From the NCBI GenBank assembly GCA_030248225.1, contig JASANE010012513.1:32904-96903 (forward strand): a DNA stretch of 64,000 bases, read 5' to 3'. This DNA comes from Trileptium ribeirensis (lineage: Eukaryota > Nematoda > Enoplea > Enoplida > Thoracostomopsidae). Shown here one piece after another: positions 32,722-45,326 of the stretch (positions are counted from its first letter, which is position 1; each line of letters starts with the position of its first letter). The position numbers and the translations under genes were made by a program. Under the pieces are notes generated by a model, which was given only the letters and a program-made list of their open reading frames with translations, searched no databases and was not told where the DNA came from.

Positions 32722-33636
32722 AAACCAATTCCCTTTAGTGGGTGCCGTAGACGTAGAGAGAACTAGGCGGCTCGTGGCTCACTTTACTAGACGCTGTAGA
32801 AGCCTGTGAGCGGTTCCGTTTACTTTGCGCCGTAGATGTTATCAGATGTTTCATCTTTGGTGGACGTTGCAGAAAAAATTAGGCAATTCCCTTTACTGGG
32901 CACCGCAGAAGCCACTAGACAATTTAGTGGGCGCTGTAAACCACAAGGAGGCCTTTGCTATGCCCTGCAGAAGTGCAAATTACGGTATCTTTAGGACGCG
33001 ACAAATTCCTGTGTTGGGCACGGGGCAGGCAGCCTGCCTGAATGCCGGCGAGCTTCCATTTGGCCATCTGGGTGGTTGTTTGGGGTGGTAGGGAGGTGGG
33101 CTGCGAAAGTGGCTCACGTCCCTGTCGTGCAGCCTGGGCAGCGAGAGATCGCGGGCGAATAATCCGCAATCACAAAGTTAAGGTTAGAATGGCTTTAAAA
33201 CGCAAACGATAAATACGTTGGGTCATTAAGGACTCAATAATTTGTGGGCCTGAAAAAACGTAATGAGCCCGTGGATACAGGCCTAGTGGCGGTGAACAAC
33301 CATTTGATCTGCGCGGGTACTCACGGACTCAATAATTTTCGCATGCGCAAACCTCTGGTTTAAACAAAATTTGAAATTTTAAGATACGCTTGTCTCTTAT
33401 CCGGATTATCCGGTATTATTCCACAACTTTACCCGGATATGGGAAACCACATCACTGCCCATCACTACCTGGACTATGGCTAGATCTCATTCATACTCTG
33501 CCACGCCCCTAAATAAATTCTACAGTGAAAAACTGCTTAATTTATTAATGTATATTACGTTTTAATTTCGTTATAGTGATTTACAACACGATAAGCATCA
33601 CATTTTACAGCTATATTATGAACTATATACAAAGTT

Positions 33637-33991
33637 GTGTATGGCAATATTACACAACACAGTCAACTTGACGTGAAATTAAATTTAAACAATCCACGGT
33701 ATATTCTGTGTATATATAAGTCCAAATCACGAATTATAATTCAATTTTGTGTGGCACATAATGTTCGTAAGCAAAACAGACAGATACACCCTTGTTTGGT
33801 TTTACCAATCAAAACCAGGAATTGAAAAACAGAATTTTATTATAAAAAAATTTAAACGCAAAAAGCGTATCCATACTAATCCACGTGAAATAAGAGTTGA
33901 TAAGGCGTGGGCTAAAGGAAATAATGAAATATATTCTAAGTTGTGTGCTTCCGGTGTACTTTCTCAAAAACACACCTACGTCAAGCAATAA
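33637..33991 (+). other. Unrecognised Lys-rich open frame
   Basis: The stretch to TAA at 33989-33991 reads as a plausible basic peptide in its last 60 codons, but it shows no domain, no nearby splice sites and no homologue in the window. Probably chance or a decayed fragment. Confidence 0.15.
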
Positions 33992-34316
33992 TCATACCAT
34001 CATATCATGCAAGTGCCTAAAAGTAAATTAGATTAACTGACAAATTGGATCTACAGTTTTAACTACACCGTCAAAGCCACAATTAGATCGTTCCCATATG
34101 AGAAAACACCATCACAGGGCAGTTCGCTAATAAGGCATCGTAAAATAACTGCTACTAAAAGTCCAATACATGATACTTTGCCAGTTCGGTGTCGTTATAC
34201 AGATTTTGTCGTGGTAAACGAACAATTTCACTTTCACAAGAAGAAGCACCAAACGCAACTGAAAGAGTCACCGCTTGTCTTGACATGCCGGTAAGTGTAG
34301 ACCACATAATAAAACC

Positions 34317-34522
34317 GGCCCATGTCAACTTTAGGGGTCGGACGTTACGTTAGAAAAAGAACAACCTAGAGCGGAAGGTTCGGGAGCGACAGCCATCGAC
34401 TTAGGCTTTTACTTAGTACATGGCTCATATAGGGACCTTAGCTTAGGCTAAGACTAAGGCTTAGTATATCGAGAACGGCATGGAATGCATTATACTTCGG
34501 CCCCAAAAGTTGACATGGGTCA
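34317..34522 (+). mobile_element. MITE family A, copy 2
   Basis: It begins GGCCCATGTCAACTTTAGGG and ends AAAGTTGACATGGGTC. It is colinear with the copy at 43290 and inverted relative to 29430. Confidence 0.85.
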
Positions 34523-34541
34523 TAAAGCATAATATAAAACC

Positions 34542-34965
34542 TAATACCAGACCAGAATCACTAGAAATATTAGTACACACAACGCAACATCAATTACTGA
34601 TAACTCATTTAGCATAACCAACAAATTTCATAAAATGGCAGTTGTAAAATGAAACGTTGGCAGACATATTACAATATGGCAACCATATTGATGCACAGAA
34701 TTTTAGTTAAAGACAAGTTTTCCATTTCATCGACGTTCAAATAAGCTCGCGTGTAATACCAGACCAGAATCGCTAGAAATATTAGTACACACAACGCAAC
34801 ATCAATTACTGATAACTCATTTAGCATAGCCAACAAATTTCATAAAATGGCAGTTGTAAAATGAAACGTTGGCAGACATATTACAATATGGCAACCATAT
34901 TGATGCACAGAATTTTAGTTAAAGACAAGTTTTCCATTTCATCGACGTTCAAATAAGCTCGCGTG
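34542..34965. repeat. Perfect-looking tandem duplication, 212-bp unit
   Basis: Unit 34542-34753 is repeated at 34754-34965 with only two or three differences by eye. A few bases of a third copy follow (GTAGTACCA). Each unit begins TAATACCAGACCAGAATC and ends TAAGCTCGCGTG. Confidence 0.92.
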
Positions 34966-36648
34966 TAGTACCATTTTGACCAACTCAAAATAGCTATATC
35001 AGCTAATATTTACGTTACGAACGAGATAGTATTTACAATCTTTAATTGTTATGAAAAAAATCACGAAAACTGAGCTAAAACCTCTGTTATTAGATATAAT
35101 AAAGTACGAAAGCTGAGTTAACATTTTTAGATGGAGTTAAAACACAGACCGCCGACAGTTAACCACCGTTTACAACTTTGAGGATCAACATCGCGGACGT
35201 TAATGTGCATACTACCATAGTATCAATTCAAGCCATATTTGTGTGAGCCTTAGCGTGTGGTTCAAAGCTTCATGTTTACCTTAGAAGCCTACTGAAAACT
35301 AATTATACGTTTTGACATTCGATTTCCATTAGATTGTAACACTAAATTTTAGTTTGATTATTTCTGAAATCGAAAATACAATAGCCCGGATTTAATATCA
35401 CTTAAAACACTAAGCAATTACGCCCAAAACTAAAATACACCTACAATATACTTTCTCGTCTAACTGCAATATTGACACATTATCGTCAGTTTGTGACATT
35501 GTTTCTGCTTACCGTAAAGCATTATCAAAATTAAACCTTACGTATAGCATAATATTGCTGAAAGCACAATACAAAACTGAAGTTCTCTTACTAAGAATGT
35601 GACCTGAAGCAAACGTCTGGGATTACTCAAAATAATTTCAAACATTCAGCATGTTCATTTGGCCTGAGTAAAAGTGAAAGTATTAAATTTACCAATGTTT
35701 AGTAAGTTAATCAAGATAAAATGTGTGTACTTATAAATGCCTAGCGCCACAGTAAAAACAGCAGGAACGTCACCAAAAATTTCAACTGGAGGACACTGAT
35801 TTGTTGGGGGGTCAAACCAACATACCAATCTAACGATATGTTAAAAAAATTCGACTGAAATTGTGGACTGGGGGAACGCCCCGTCAGTGCCCCTATGGAA
35901 CGCACCTGAATAACAGTTGGGATTATTCAGAAGCGATAAATGAGCATCTTGTTTTGGTTGCCCTAGCAAAATATATAGTTGCTGTACTTAGCAACAAATT
36001 TATATATGGTAACTGGTGCTCTGTCATAAAATCAGTTTTATTACATATATAATATCGAAGTACAGACTGATGGAACCCGTTTGCGAAATATCTCCATCAA
36101 TAAGATATGCGTGAGTAAACTTAAGTGACCCCGCCAGCCATCCTATTTTGTCATTACCGATATCGAATCGCAAACCTTTGTTACGGAAAACAGGCTTAAT
36201 TTCATTCGGTTTTTCGCTAATCGAAAATTGGCAAAATCAAATTCAAGTGCCAGAAATTAGACCTTGTGTTCGAACATAATTTCGGCGATTTTAGTTTGCA
36301 GAAATTCTGTTTCGTGATGCGTTATTATTTAAATTTGAGTTATTCAGTGTTCGCGAACAAATTTAATGGAAAAGTGACGTCACAATCAAATCGACAAATT
36401 TTCGTTCTCGAAAATTTGGGTAATTTTACTCGCGAGCGCTGTGTTCGCAAACAGTGTTACGCCGAATTTCAATTGACCAAAAAGCGTCCTGTAACGAATT
36501 TTATGCAAAAATACAAAATAGTATGGTTGTCGGAGCCACCTTAAGCTTACTCGCGAGTTTTTTTGAGATACTCTAAAGCTGCACAAACCTGTATTAAGTA
36601 CAATTATACGAAAACACAGCTTTGCCAACCGTACATATGAAATTCGCT
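34966..36648. other. No gene seen
   Basis: A+T-rich sequence. The frames at 35861 and 36266 have no recognisable domain. Confidence 0.4.
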
Positions 36649-38626
36649 ACCGGTAATGCGTCGTTCACGTTTATATGTGTGCAGCAACTGCACACCGTAG
36701 CCAGTATGGTCACAGCGATTGCACGCAACTCAAATCGTACGCAATGGAGTTGTCATATGCGTCTCCCGTGCAATGAGAAGCGCAGTAGCTGCAGCGAGTG
36801 TAACAGAAACTACTGCGCAAGGTTAAGCATATATATGGCACTTTGCCTGCCCATAGACCATAGTGCATTTGGCACGACTTTTGCCCTTGAACGTGCAATG
36901 GAAATAGCGTTTTACATCCTCAAGTGCAATGGCTTTGACGATTGCTCACGCAATAACCAGTGAAAAGGTTGTTTGAGGTGAATTATGCGGTGAAACTGAC
37001 GTTACATATGTCGCGGCTGCAGAAATGGTTATAACCTATGCCTTGAATATGAAATCTTGTTTATAATTTTGACAGCAATGGTTCATTCTATTTAAGTGAT
37101 CCGTTGAGACGTCCGAGTGGCTACACCCTGGAATTGTATATAAGTGCTAACGTAGCAATTATACCATCAAGGGACGCAATGCTATATGCAGAAAGTTTGA
37201 TACATATGTGAAAACCGAGCTATCACTGTTTCTCAACTAGTTCCCTACACGTCTATACTTAATGATATAGAAAGGTGCTCTTTTCGCTAACATTATCATA
37301 AACTGCACTTCGTGTATGTTTCTTACAAATATAGCAGCTAACATTATGTACAATAAGACCGAAGCTACACAATGCAGTGCAGGAAACAATAAAATTTGTC
37401 GAGTTTGTCGTGTTTCCAAAATAATATACATTTTAGAATAACCACAATACTACCGACCAAGTCTTTAGGTAAACGATATTTCTGCATTTTAAGTTTAGCT
37501 GCCACACAACAGAAACAGAGGTTGCTAATCTATGCATTAAACCAGATTTTTGGGGTCAAAACCAAGCCATCTTTTGCAATCAATCAAATTGGTAGTCATA
37601 TTCCTTGCGATGTGTCAAAAGTTTGTGATCGATGTATTTTACAGCAGGAACAATAACAAGTCGTGTACCACATCATCGCATTCATTGATCATATGACCCC
37701 GTCGATGGTCGCCGAAGCAGTCAATTTTACTTTCCTTAATAGTCGAAAACAGATACAAAAATGCCGAATCATTCAGAGTCGTTTGTAATACAGGCCTCAC
37801 AGTGTTTTGGTGCATTAATGGGCCTTTGATATGTACTTGATATAGATGGTATTGATACTGATATTGATTCCTACTAGACTACTTTACTTAAATAATATAT
37901 CTGCTGGTGTACCAGGTTTGCAAACGAACATATTTTTTCGAAAAGTTCCTTCTATTTGTTGTCACCATACAAAGCATAAAGACATCTCCGCTCAGCATTT
38001 CGATTTAATGGAACGCAAGGCCATGCGACAACACCGACTCTGGCCACTCCCTTTTCCCTCGCACTAGCAAAAAAGATTGTAAAAGACCATACTGCATCCC
38101 TTGATGGTATAATTGCTACTTTAGCACTTATATACAATTCCAATGTGTAGCCACCCGGCCGTTATAACGAATCATTAAAATAGAATAAAACATTGCTGCA
38201 AAAAATTATAAACAAGATTTCATATTTAAGGCATAGGTTATAACCATTTCTGCAGCCGCGACATATGTAACGTCAGTTTCGCCGCATAATTCACCTCAAA
38301 CAACCTTTTCACTGGTTATGGCGCGAGCAATCGTCAAAGCCGTTGCACTTGAGGATGTAAAACGCTATTTCCATTGCACGTTCAAGGGCAAAAGTCGTGC
38401 CAAATGCACTATGGTCTATGGGCAGGCAATGTGCCATACATATGCTTAACCTTGCGCAGGAGTTTGTGTTACACTCGCTGCAGCTACTGCGCTTCTCATT
38501 GCACGGGAGACGCATATGACAACTCCATTGCGTACGACTGCAGTTGCGTGCAATCGCTGTGACCATACAGGCTACGGTGTGCAGTTGCTGCACACATATA
38601 AACGTGAACGACGCATAACCGTAGAT
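36649..38626. mobile_element. Long inverted repeat element, arms about 540 bp
   Basis: The left arm (about 36649-37185) is the reverse complement of the right arm (about 38082-38626), separated by about 0.9 kb of unrelated sequence. This is the layout of a fold-back or TIR transposon. Near the outer ends both arms carry the palindrome TGTGCAGCAACTGCACA. Both arms keep a Cys-rich frame open (36622-36963 plus, 38309-38593 minus), but the arms differ mainly by amino-acid-changing substitutions, so coding is unlikely. Neither the target duplication nor the transposase was identified. Confidence 0.8.
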
Positions 38627-39021
38627 AATGTTTCACTGTTAACCGCATCCAGTTCTAAAGATTTTATGAAATTTATGGATAAGATTAATTTTGAGAGATA
38701 TCTCAAACACGCGAGGAACATTTATTCAGGTGCAATAATAGTTTTTGCTACCTTTCCAAAGATCTTGTTTATTCAAATCAAACATATTACTTAGCAATTC
38801 GAGATCTAGCAAACACTGTGTTGCATGTCTTGTCATGTTTCAATATATAAGTTGTTGCCGTGCAAAACAAGTACAACAACCAAAGAAAAGACGAAAACAG
38901 TGTCACAGCGCAACGTTTGCGAGAAATATTTGATACGCAAAAAGCATAAAAAAACAAAATGGAAGTTTACCTATTACGACACAGAACTAGCAAACTACAC
39001 GCTTTAAACTACAACTGTATT

Positions 39022-39252
39022 TGTAACACAGCTTATATAGTTAAAGCCGTACGTAGAAACATTTTAACGTACGTTTAGCTAAATTAGCTGTATTATAAGT
39101 CAGTTGTATCTTAGCCAAGCGTGCGTCAAGAGATTTGTACGCAAGGTTGTGTGGTTTAACTTGTTCAAACTCGCGCTGACGTATTCGTCAGAACTATATA
39201 CAACTGGGCGTACAAATCTATTAACGAACGACGATTGTGCTACAACTATTAC
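39022..39252. mobile_element. Hairpin MITE family B, copy 1
   Basis: It begins TGTAACACAGCTTATATAGT and ends GATTGTGCTACAACTATTAC. The segment 39105-39244 folds on itself around a centre near 39175. A second copy lies at 52131-52352 in the same orientation. Confidence 0.8.
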
Positions 39253-40491
39253 ATGTATATTCAACAAATAATTGTGCGATTACACATGTTCATTGTCAAT
39301 ATTATATTGCACAAAAACATCGAGGTAAAAAAGTTATATATAATACAATTTTTTATTTTAATTGTAAAAAACACGAAACCTGGTTTAGTAATAAAAAGGA
39401 ATCAACGACCGAACAAAATAATGAGCAAAGATGCGCATGCATGAGTATAACATTGTATTGAGTTCATGACAACCTTTTGTCGTCACCGCGCCGCACCATT
39501 TTTTCACGCCACTCCACAAGCTTCTCCCAGTGCGTGGAGGAGAGACGGCAGATCGAAAGTATATGGAGATCGCAAGGTAATTATTTGCGGAGGGGGTTAA
39601 GAAATTGGCGAATCTTTTGTTGGACCAAAAAGCATCAAAGGTCAACATCTAGATTAGGTTGTCCTAGCATAATTATGACAAATTTTTGTCGTCACCGCGC
39701 TGCACCATTTTTTCACGATTCCGGGGGACTCCTATATGTTCAACTGGAGGACTTCTATATGAATTAGTGAAATCGCTTCAAAGCTATGTTGTGTTACCCG
39801 AGTTCGGAGCAAGGGGATCTTCAATTCATGCTTCCTAGGTATCATTTAGGCAACTTGGAGAGAGAACCCAAATTTGTTACCCCGCAGCTACAGGAACGTG
39901 CCGGGTATGAATTGGTCATCTTCAAACCGCGTGAAGACAAAATATCCAGTCCTAGGAAAACAAGAGAATAAAAAGTACCCATGTAAATATACACAGGGAT
40001 GCATACTGACCATTTTGAAAACATAGGCAAGCAAGTGACGTGTCTCCCAGAATTTGTACGTAAACGCAATCTTTGAACACATATTTCCAAGTTGAAAAAT
40101 CGGCTGTCAAACAGTGTCAGACTTCATTAAAATAGCACACTTGCATTCAGAGACTGATAAAAACAGTTATAATCATTTTACTTTAAGTATTTTAATGACC
40201 TGGCCCGTTATAGATTTTCCAAAAACACCATGCCAATGATGATAACAGGTTATAAAGACCATACATTAGTGACGGGCAGAGATACGGTGTACCATATTCA
40301 GATCAAACCGTGGGATAATATCTCTGATATCCGTATATGCCCTAAAAGTGCAAACTTTTATATAAACTGTAGAGAATGTACAATGTGTTATATAATTCAC
40401 TAATACAGCTATATTTTATGATGTAACGAACACTTGAAATGTAAACAAGCGATGTTCTTTTCATTACATTAAGTCTGTGACTAAACCTATT
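39253..40491. other. No gene seen
   Basis: It contains a partly repeated phrase CGTCACCGCGC(C/T)GCACCATTTTTTCACG at about 39480 and 39694. The open frames lack domains. Confidence 0.4.
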
Positions 40492-40818
40492 TTAGTGAAT
40501 AGCACGTAACTGAAACGGAGCGAGCGAAGCGACCGCAGTTTCCACTGAAGGCGCTACGTCGAAAATCGTGAAAATTTCTTGTTTGGCAGTCGCTGTCATG
40601 CATAACATATTTTCGATTGGCGATGTGTCCTTTAGTTGAGCAGCTCCGACCCCATCTTCTGGCTCAAAATGGCAAAAAACGGGTTTATAAGGGTTCTTTG
40701 CCAAATCTGGCCATACGGGTACAAGTGTTTCGCAGCGCATAAGTCCCGACACATCGATTTGTATCAAAAAACAGAGGCAACCAAACAGAATCAGTTCATG
40801 TGGATGGTTATAAAACAA
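40492..40818 (-). CDS. Unrecognised 108-codon open frame
   Basis: It ends at TAA 40492-40494 on the minus strand. Its composition is more protein-like than neighbouring frames (Pro/Glu/Val/Ala-rich second half, for example APSVETAVASLAPFQLR), but I recognise no domain. It could be a terminal exon of an unknown gene or an old transposon fragment. I saw no clear upstream exon. Confidence 0.2.
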   Translation of the reverse strand: MFYNHPHELILFGCLCFLIQIDVSGLMRCETLVPVWPDLAKNPYKPVFCHFEPEDGVGAAQLKDTSPIENMLCMTATAKQEIFTIFDVAPSVETAVASLAPFQLRAIH

Positions 40819-43289
40819 GAAGAATAGAACTCATAGATTCATTGCTTTTTTAGGGAGTCCGCCTAAATCGAATTACCATGTTCCACGAATTTTGACATAA
40901 AATTTTCGAATGTTTCCAAGAATTATTAACATTGTTTTGTCACGGTTTCCGGCCTAAAGAGCTTACAAGCGTAGGGAACTGATATCTGGTTTCACAATAT
41001 ATGCTTATAATAAGAAATGATCTAAGCGAAGTCATATCTAACATGACGTTTGTCCCGGTATTGATAAGATCAGCTGTCGGTTAGTTGAAACCAGTTTCCA
41101 AAATTTGCAAGCGTGAAGCGAAAATAAAATGAATCGAAAATTTAAACCTTTCTTCCAAAAAAATCCAGGAATTGTTAGTTGCTGTTTTACGGCTTTACAA
41201 TTTCCAGGAAGCACCCTCAATATAATAAATTTAAATAATTAAACGCAAATTTAAACACTGAATAGTAATATACTTGTAGACGCAAATTGCAAAATGTCAA
41301 CGGCTATTGACAGAAAACAAACCCGATAACATAAAGACTAATGGCACATATGTATACATATGTTCGAAAATCATAATAGATGCCAGCTTATACATTATTA
41401 TCGAGTAAAATAAAACACACATAATGTAAACGATGATGATGGTCATGGAACAAAATTGTTGGGTTAACAGTGGCACCATTTATAAGGAATCGAATATACT
41501 AAATGGCTCACTGTTGCAGTGCGCCCGCAGCGATTGCAGCAAAGTGGTAACTGTCACGAAAGTATTGCACCGAACAAGCGGTATAGTACGCAAAATCGAA
41601 GACAAACAAACTTGCATATTAAAAAAGACAACTGGACAGCATTTTCTTCGCGAACGTATATAAACAACCGACGTCTCCTAATACACATTCAGGAGCACTA
41701 ACGCAGCTTTTGCACTATTATTATAGCATTATATAATCATAATCCAAACGCGACAATTACATTGCAAAAATTCTAACGTTCTAGTGTTTTTTCATATAAA
41801 CATTCAAAAGCCTTCTGGCTATATGATTTTTGATGAAATTTACTGCATTTCCATAATATATACTAGTACTGAGCACAGTCGACGCATAAGCTCTATGGCT
41901 TATTATATATGCGACTAATTTATACCATCAACTTCTAAAAATTCAAAATTTTTAAAGTTTCCTGCCTAAAACATAAAATACCGCACAAAACAGCTGTGAT
42001 CAAAATTGTGTCGGTTTTACAGCAGGGCTCTTCGAAAACATATTATCCCAAGAAAGACAAAAATTTTAAATAGGTACTCAAATTCATCTATAATAACAAG
42101 CCAATTTTTACAAAATGCTAGCAACAAGAGAAATCAGAGATATTGTAAGTCTCGGGTATTGTTGATACGCTACCCACGGATTAGGCCTGCTTCCCAACAG
42201 AACCGCGCAGGCATGCATATCAGTAAAGATATAAAAGTCATCATAATAAGATGTACATATTGCACTAAAATTATTAGCATCAAATACGAGCTACACATTT
42301 AAAATATACATCAATATAGCCAGTAGACAATACATTGCATGACGGAAACGAGAAAATTTTGTTTGACCTTTTATACAACCGATAATAGCGTCCCGTGTGC
42401 AAAAGTAAAGAATGTCTCAGGTCATATAAAACAGTCAAACAGCAACACTACTGTGTTATAGTATATGATAAGCATGCAGTCTTATATATCTTCCTTTAAT
42501 TTATACTAATTGACTTCAAAACGACATATTGTGCAACAGCTGATTGACTACCTACAACAAGCACCCGGGACCGGGGGGGGGAGTTCCCCCTCCACTCGCT
42601 AGAAATCAAACTACGGGGACATCCTTCGTTGTGAAGAGAGTTCAGCCATTAGGTGCTAACCACTTACTTAATACGGGCACTTATGCAGCAAGCGTGTTTT
42701 ATCTTAACTTGCCCACCAGACGTGTCCTACCTTAGGTTGCTCCCACGTGTGCATTATCACAATTTGCCCCCTCCCCAGAGTCAAAACCGTTGCCGGGTGC
42801 CTTACCTACAATACGGTCAGAATGACTGTCGCTTTTCTACAGAGCAGCGTGGTAACATGCTTCGAGCATCGAGCGAACCGATCGGTCACTCCTGGCAGGT
42901 ACTTTACACATATTGATACAAAGACTGATTTAAAAACTGTGACAGATAAAAGCTTCTTTCTTACATAACTCATCCACTTAACGATCCGAAAACACCAACA
43001 AATTTGGTATAAAGAAGCTTGTGAACACTAGATGAAGCCATTGGACTATCGGTCGCACTCGACTCCGCACACTGCGCGAACCACCGACGAAAATACTCCC
43101 CAATGTTACAACAAAAAGGATTGTGCATGCATAACTGCCCCTGGATAGCGCTACAAATACAAAATTTATGTACAAACCACTAAGGTTGTAATTCCGCAAA
43201 AAAGCCCAAATTCGAGAATGATGTTACGACAACCGTTATCATTTTAATCGATAGCTACTCTATATTGCTACAGCAGCTATAAATTCTCT
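40819..43289. other. No gene seen; GC-richer patch at 42540-42920
   Basis: Mostly A+T-rich unique DNA. The patch from about 42540 to 42920 starts near a G9 run and is clearly richer in C and G than its surroundings. It may be the remnant of a retroelement, but I recognise no protein motif in it. Confidence 0.35.
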
Positions 43290-43495
43290 GGCCATATCAA
43301 CTTTAGGGGCCGGACGTTATAACGTTAAAAAAGAACAGCTTAGAGCGGGGGTTTCGGGGGGCGGCAGCGCCTCGACTTCGGCTTAGCACATGGCTCCTAT
43401 AGGGACCTTAGCTTAGGCTAAGACTAAAGCTTAGGATTAGTATATCGAGAACGGCATGGCATGCCTTATACTTCGGCCATTAAAGTTGACATGGT
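43290..43495 (+). mobile_element. MITE family A, copy 3
   Basis: It begins GGCCATATCAACTTTAGGGG and ends TTAAAGTTGACATGGTA. It keeps the inner phrase AGGGACCTTAGCTTAGGCTA seen in copy 2. Confidence 0.85.
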
Positions 43496-45021
43496 ACAAT
43501 TCTCTCAATCCGCTTTGTTAAAACTTGTCAATCCTGAAGCCTTCCTCCAATATAATCTCACGGTGCTCCAGGATGTAATCTAGATTTGAAATTATGAGAG
43601 TTAAAACTTTGATTTGTTCAGTTGTGGACAGCTAGCCGTCGGGTGAGCTACTTATGATAAGCAGAGGGAAAATATTTTATCCTACCTTGCATATCAATTA
43701 TATACCTTTCGTTATCTTAGTGGTCGATAGACTTCCGACCTTAACTAGGCCAGACTAGGACCATACTGTCTGCTGGGTTTAATTTTTTACATGTGATGAT
43801 AGACATGTGCAGAAAATGCGAAGTTTTCTACAAATTTTTGATCAGATAAGTATGAATATTAACACAGATACACAATAGACGGAGTGTCTCAATAGATAAC
43901 TGCAGCCCACGTGAGTCCTAACTAAGATTGTACTAGAAGTTGTTAGGGTATATACAGTAGACCAAAGTCAAACTACCACGTAAATACTTTGTTTAGGGTT
44001 TTATGTGATCCTCTCGTTAAGGCTGTGATTTCATTATAATATTTATTACACTAACCACAAATGTACACGTACATAAATGTATATATCAATAAACATTCAA
44101 GAACACTTATATGCATTAAATGTGGAACACACAGGAAATATAGCAAAGTACACCGGTTGAACGATCGCGTAAGTTACGAGCCTTGATTCACCGATTGTAC
44201 GAGCAAATCTGAGGTCCTAAACTCATGATGCAACCCTTTAAATAATCTTTTAACACCCTAATTCTAGGAACCCGATTAAAACCTGGTTCTAAAATCTCTC
44301 TAAACCATTAGATTTTAATATAACGATTGCCAACCGGGTTATGAATTCTTGGAACTGTGAAATTCGCTCTCTAACATAAGTTTTAATTTTTGCGTTAGAG
44401 AGACCCTTTTTATGAAATTCTCGGAATGCCTAACTCACAACAATTTTTGTGAAAATCCAACACAAATACATAAACATTTGCGCTAATGGAGCCCTAATAC
44501 TTAAGGCACCCAAGGGCTACACTCTAATCCGATAGGTACCTAAATCATAGCCCTGACACACAAATTTTACAATTTTATATTATTTTAAACTTTCTTAATC
44601 TTAATAATTTCAAGAACTACATAGAATTTGTATTACTAGAAATGGCCTAGGGATGAGGTCCGTAACTCTTTAACAGGTGGGCCAAATGATGCCAAATTTG
44701 GTATGTATAATCTACAACGTGCCCTATGTCATTTGGCATCAAAATCCGCATATGCCCAAATCACCCCCCTGTCCACTTAAACATGATTTCTCTAATTCTT
44801 AAAAGTTTTGTTTTACTGTGCTGGGAAAATCTGATCTGAAAACTATTGCAACTTTCTGGCACTTACACGTATTAGATATAACTTACACATAATGACCACA
44901 ACAAATCATTACACACACTTTCATCACATATGCAGAATTACATGTGTTGTATACGACTCGCACGTATTAAACACTATAAACAACTTCACACGTGTGAAAA
45001 CTCATACATGAATTATACAGG
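43496..45021. other. No gene seen
   Basis: A+T-rich unique DNA with no supported feature. Its last four bases, CAGG (45018-45021), are the target duplication of the next element. Confidence 0.45.
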
Positions 45022-45299
45022 TGTTGATGTAGCATGCGAAAGTGAAACTTGGCAGCGCTGGTAACAGTTGCGGCCGCAAAACCGCGTCGCGTACATAAGA
45101 ATTTACTGACCTGATAGCAAGAATAGTGAGAGTTTTTATATACAGAGTTATACAAAGTAATTTGCATAATCAGTTCTAATATGCATAACCAGTTTCAATA
45201 TTTGACAGTGTCAATGGTTCCAAAACCAGTTCTTTCTAACAGAGTTCAAAACCAGTTCTTCATTCACGATATTCTTATCCATATATGTTGACTGCAACA
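45022..45299 (-). repeat. 3' LTR of the CsRn1-like element
   Basis: On the + strand it begins TGTTGATGTAGCATGCGA and ends TTGACTGCAACA. It is preceded by CAGG. Confidence 0.95.
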
Positions 45300-45326
45300 G
45301 GAGCCCCTGAATCAAAAAGCGGAGCG

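Larger units (their letters stand above)
31318..33357 (+). mobile_element. hAT-superfamily DNA transposon (2,040 bp, non-autonomous)
   Basis: The ends are CAGAGGTATGCGC... and the reverse complement CAGAGGTTTGCGC.... The element is flanked by a perfect 8-bp duplication GTTTAAAC (31310-31317 and 33358-33365), the hAT hallmark. A fragment of a hAT transposase (C-terminal dimerisation region) remains at about 31821-32021. The middle is a large fold-back (32181-32721), surrounded by degenerate copies of a GGGCGCCGTAGAAGCC-like unit between about 32095 and 32960. The catalytic transposase core was not found, so this copy cannot move by itself. Confidence 0.88.

Noticed and set aside
36622..38593. 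Cys-rich frames in both arms of the long inverted repeat as a gene pair
   Set aside because: Differences between the arms are mostly amino-acid-changing, and no domain is recognisable; they are best explained as inverted-repeat DNA.
42544..42968. GC-richer patch with overlapping open frames
   Set aside because: No protein motif or repeat boundary was found. It may be an old element remnant, but this cannot be supported from the sequence alone.
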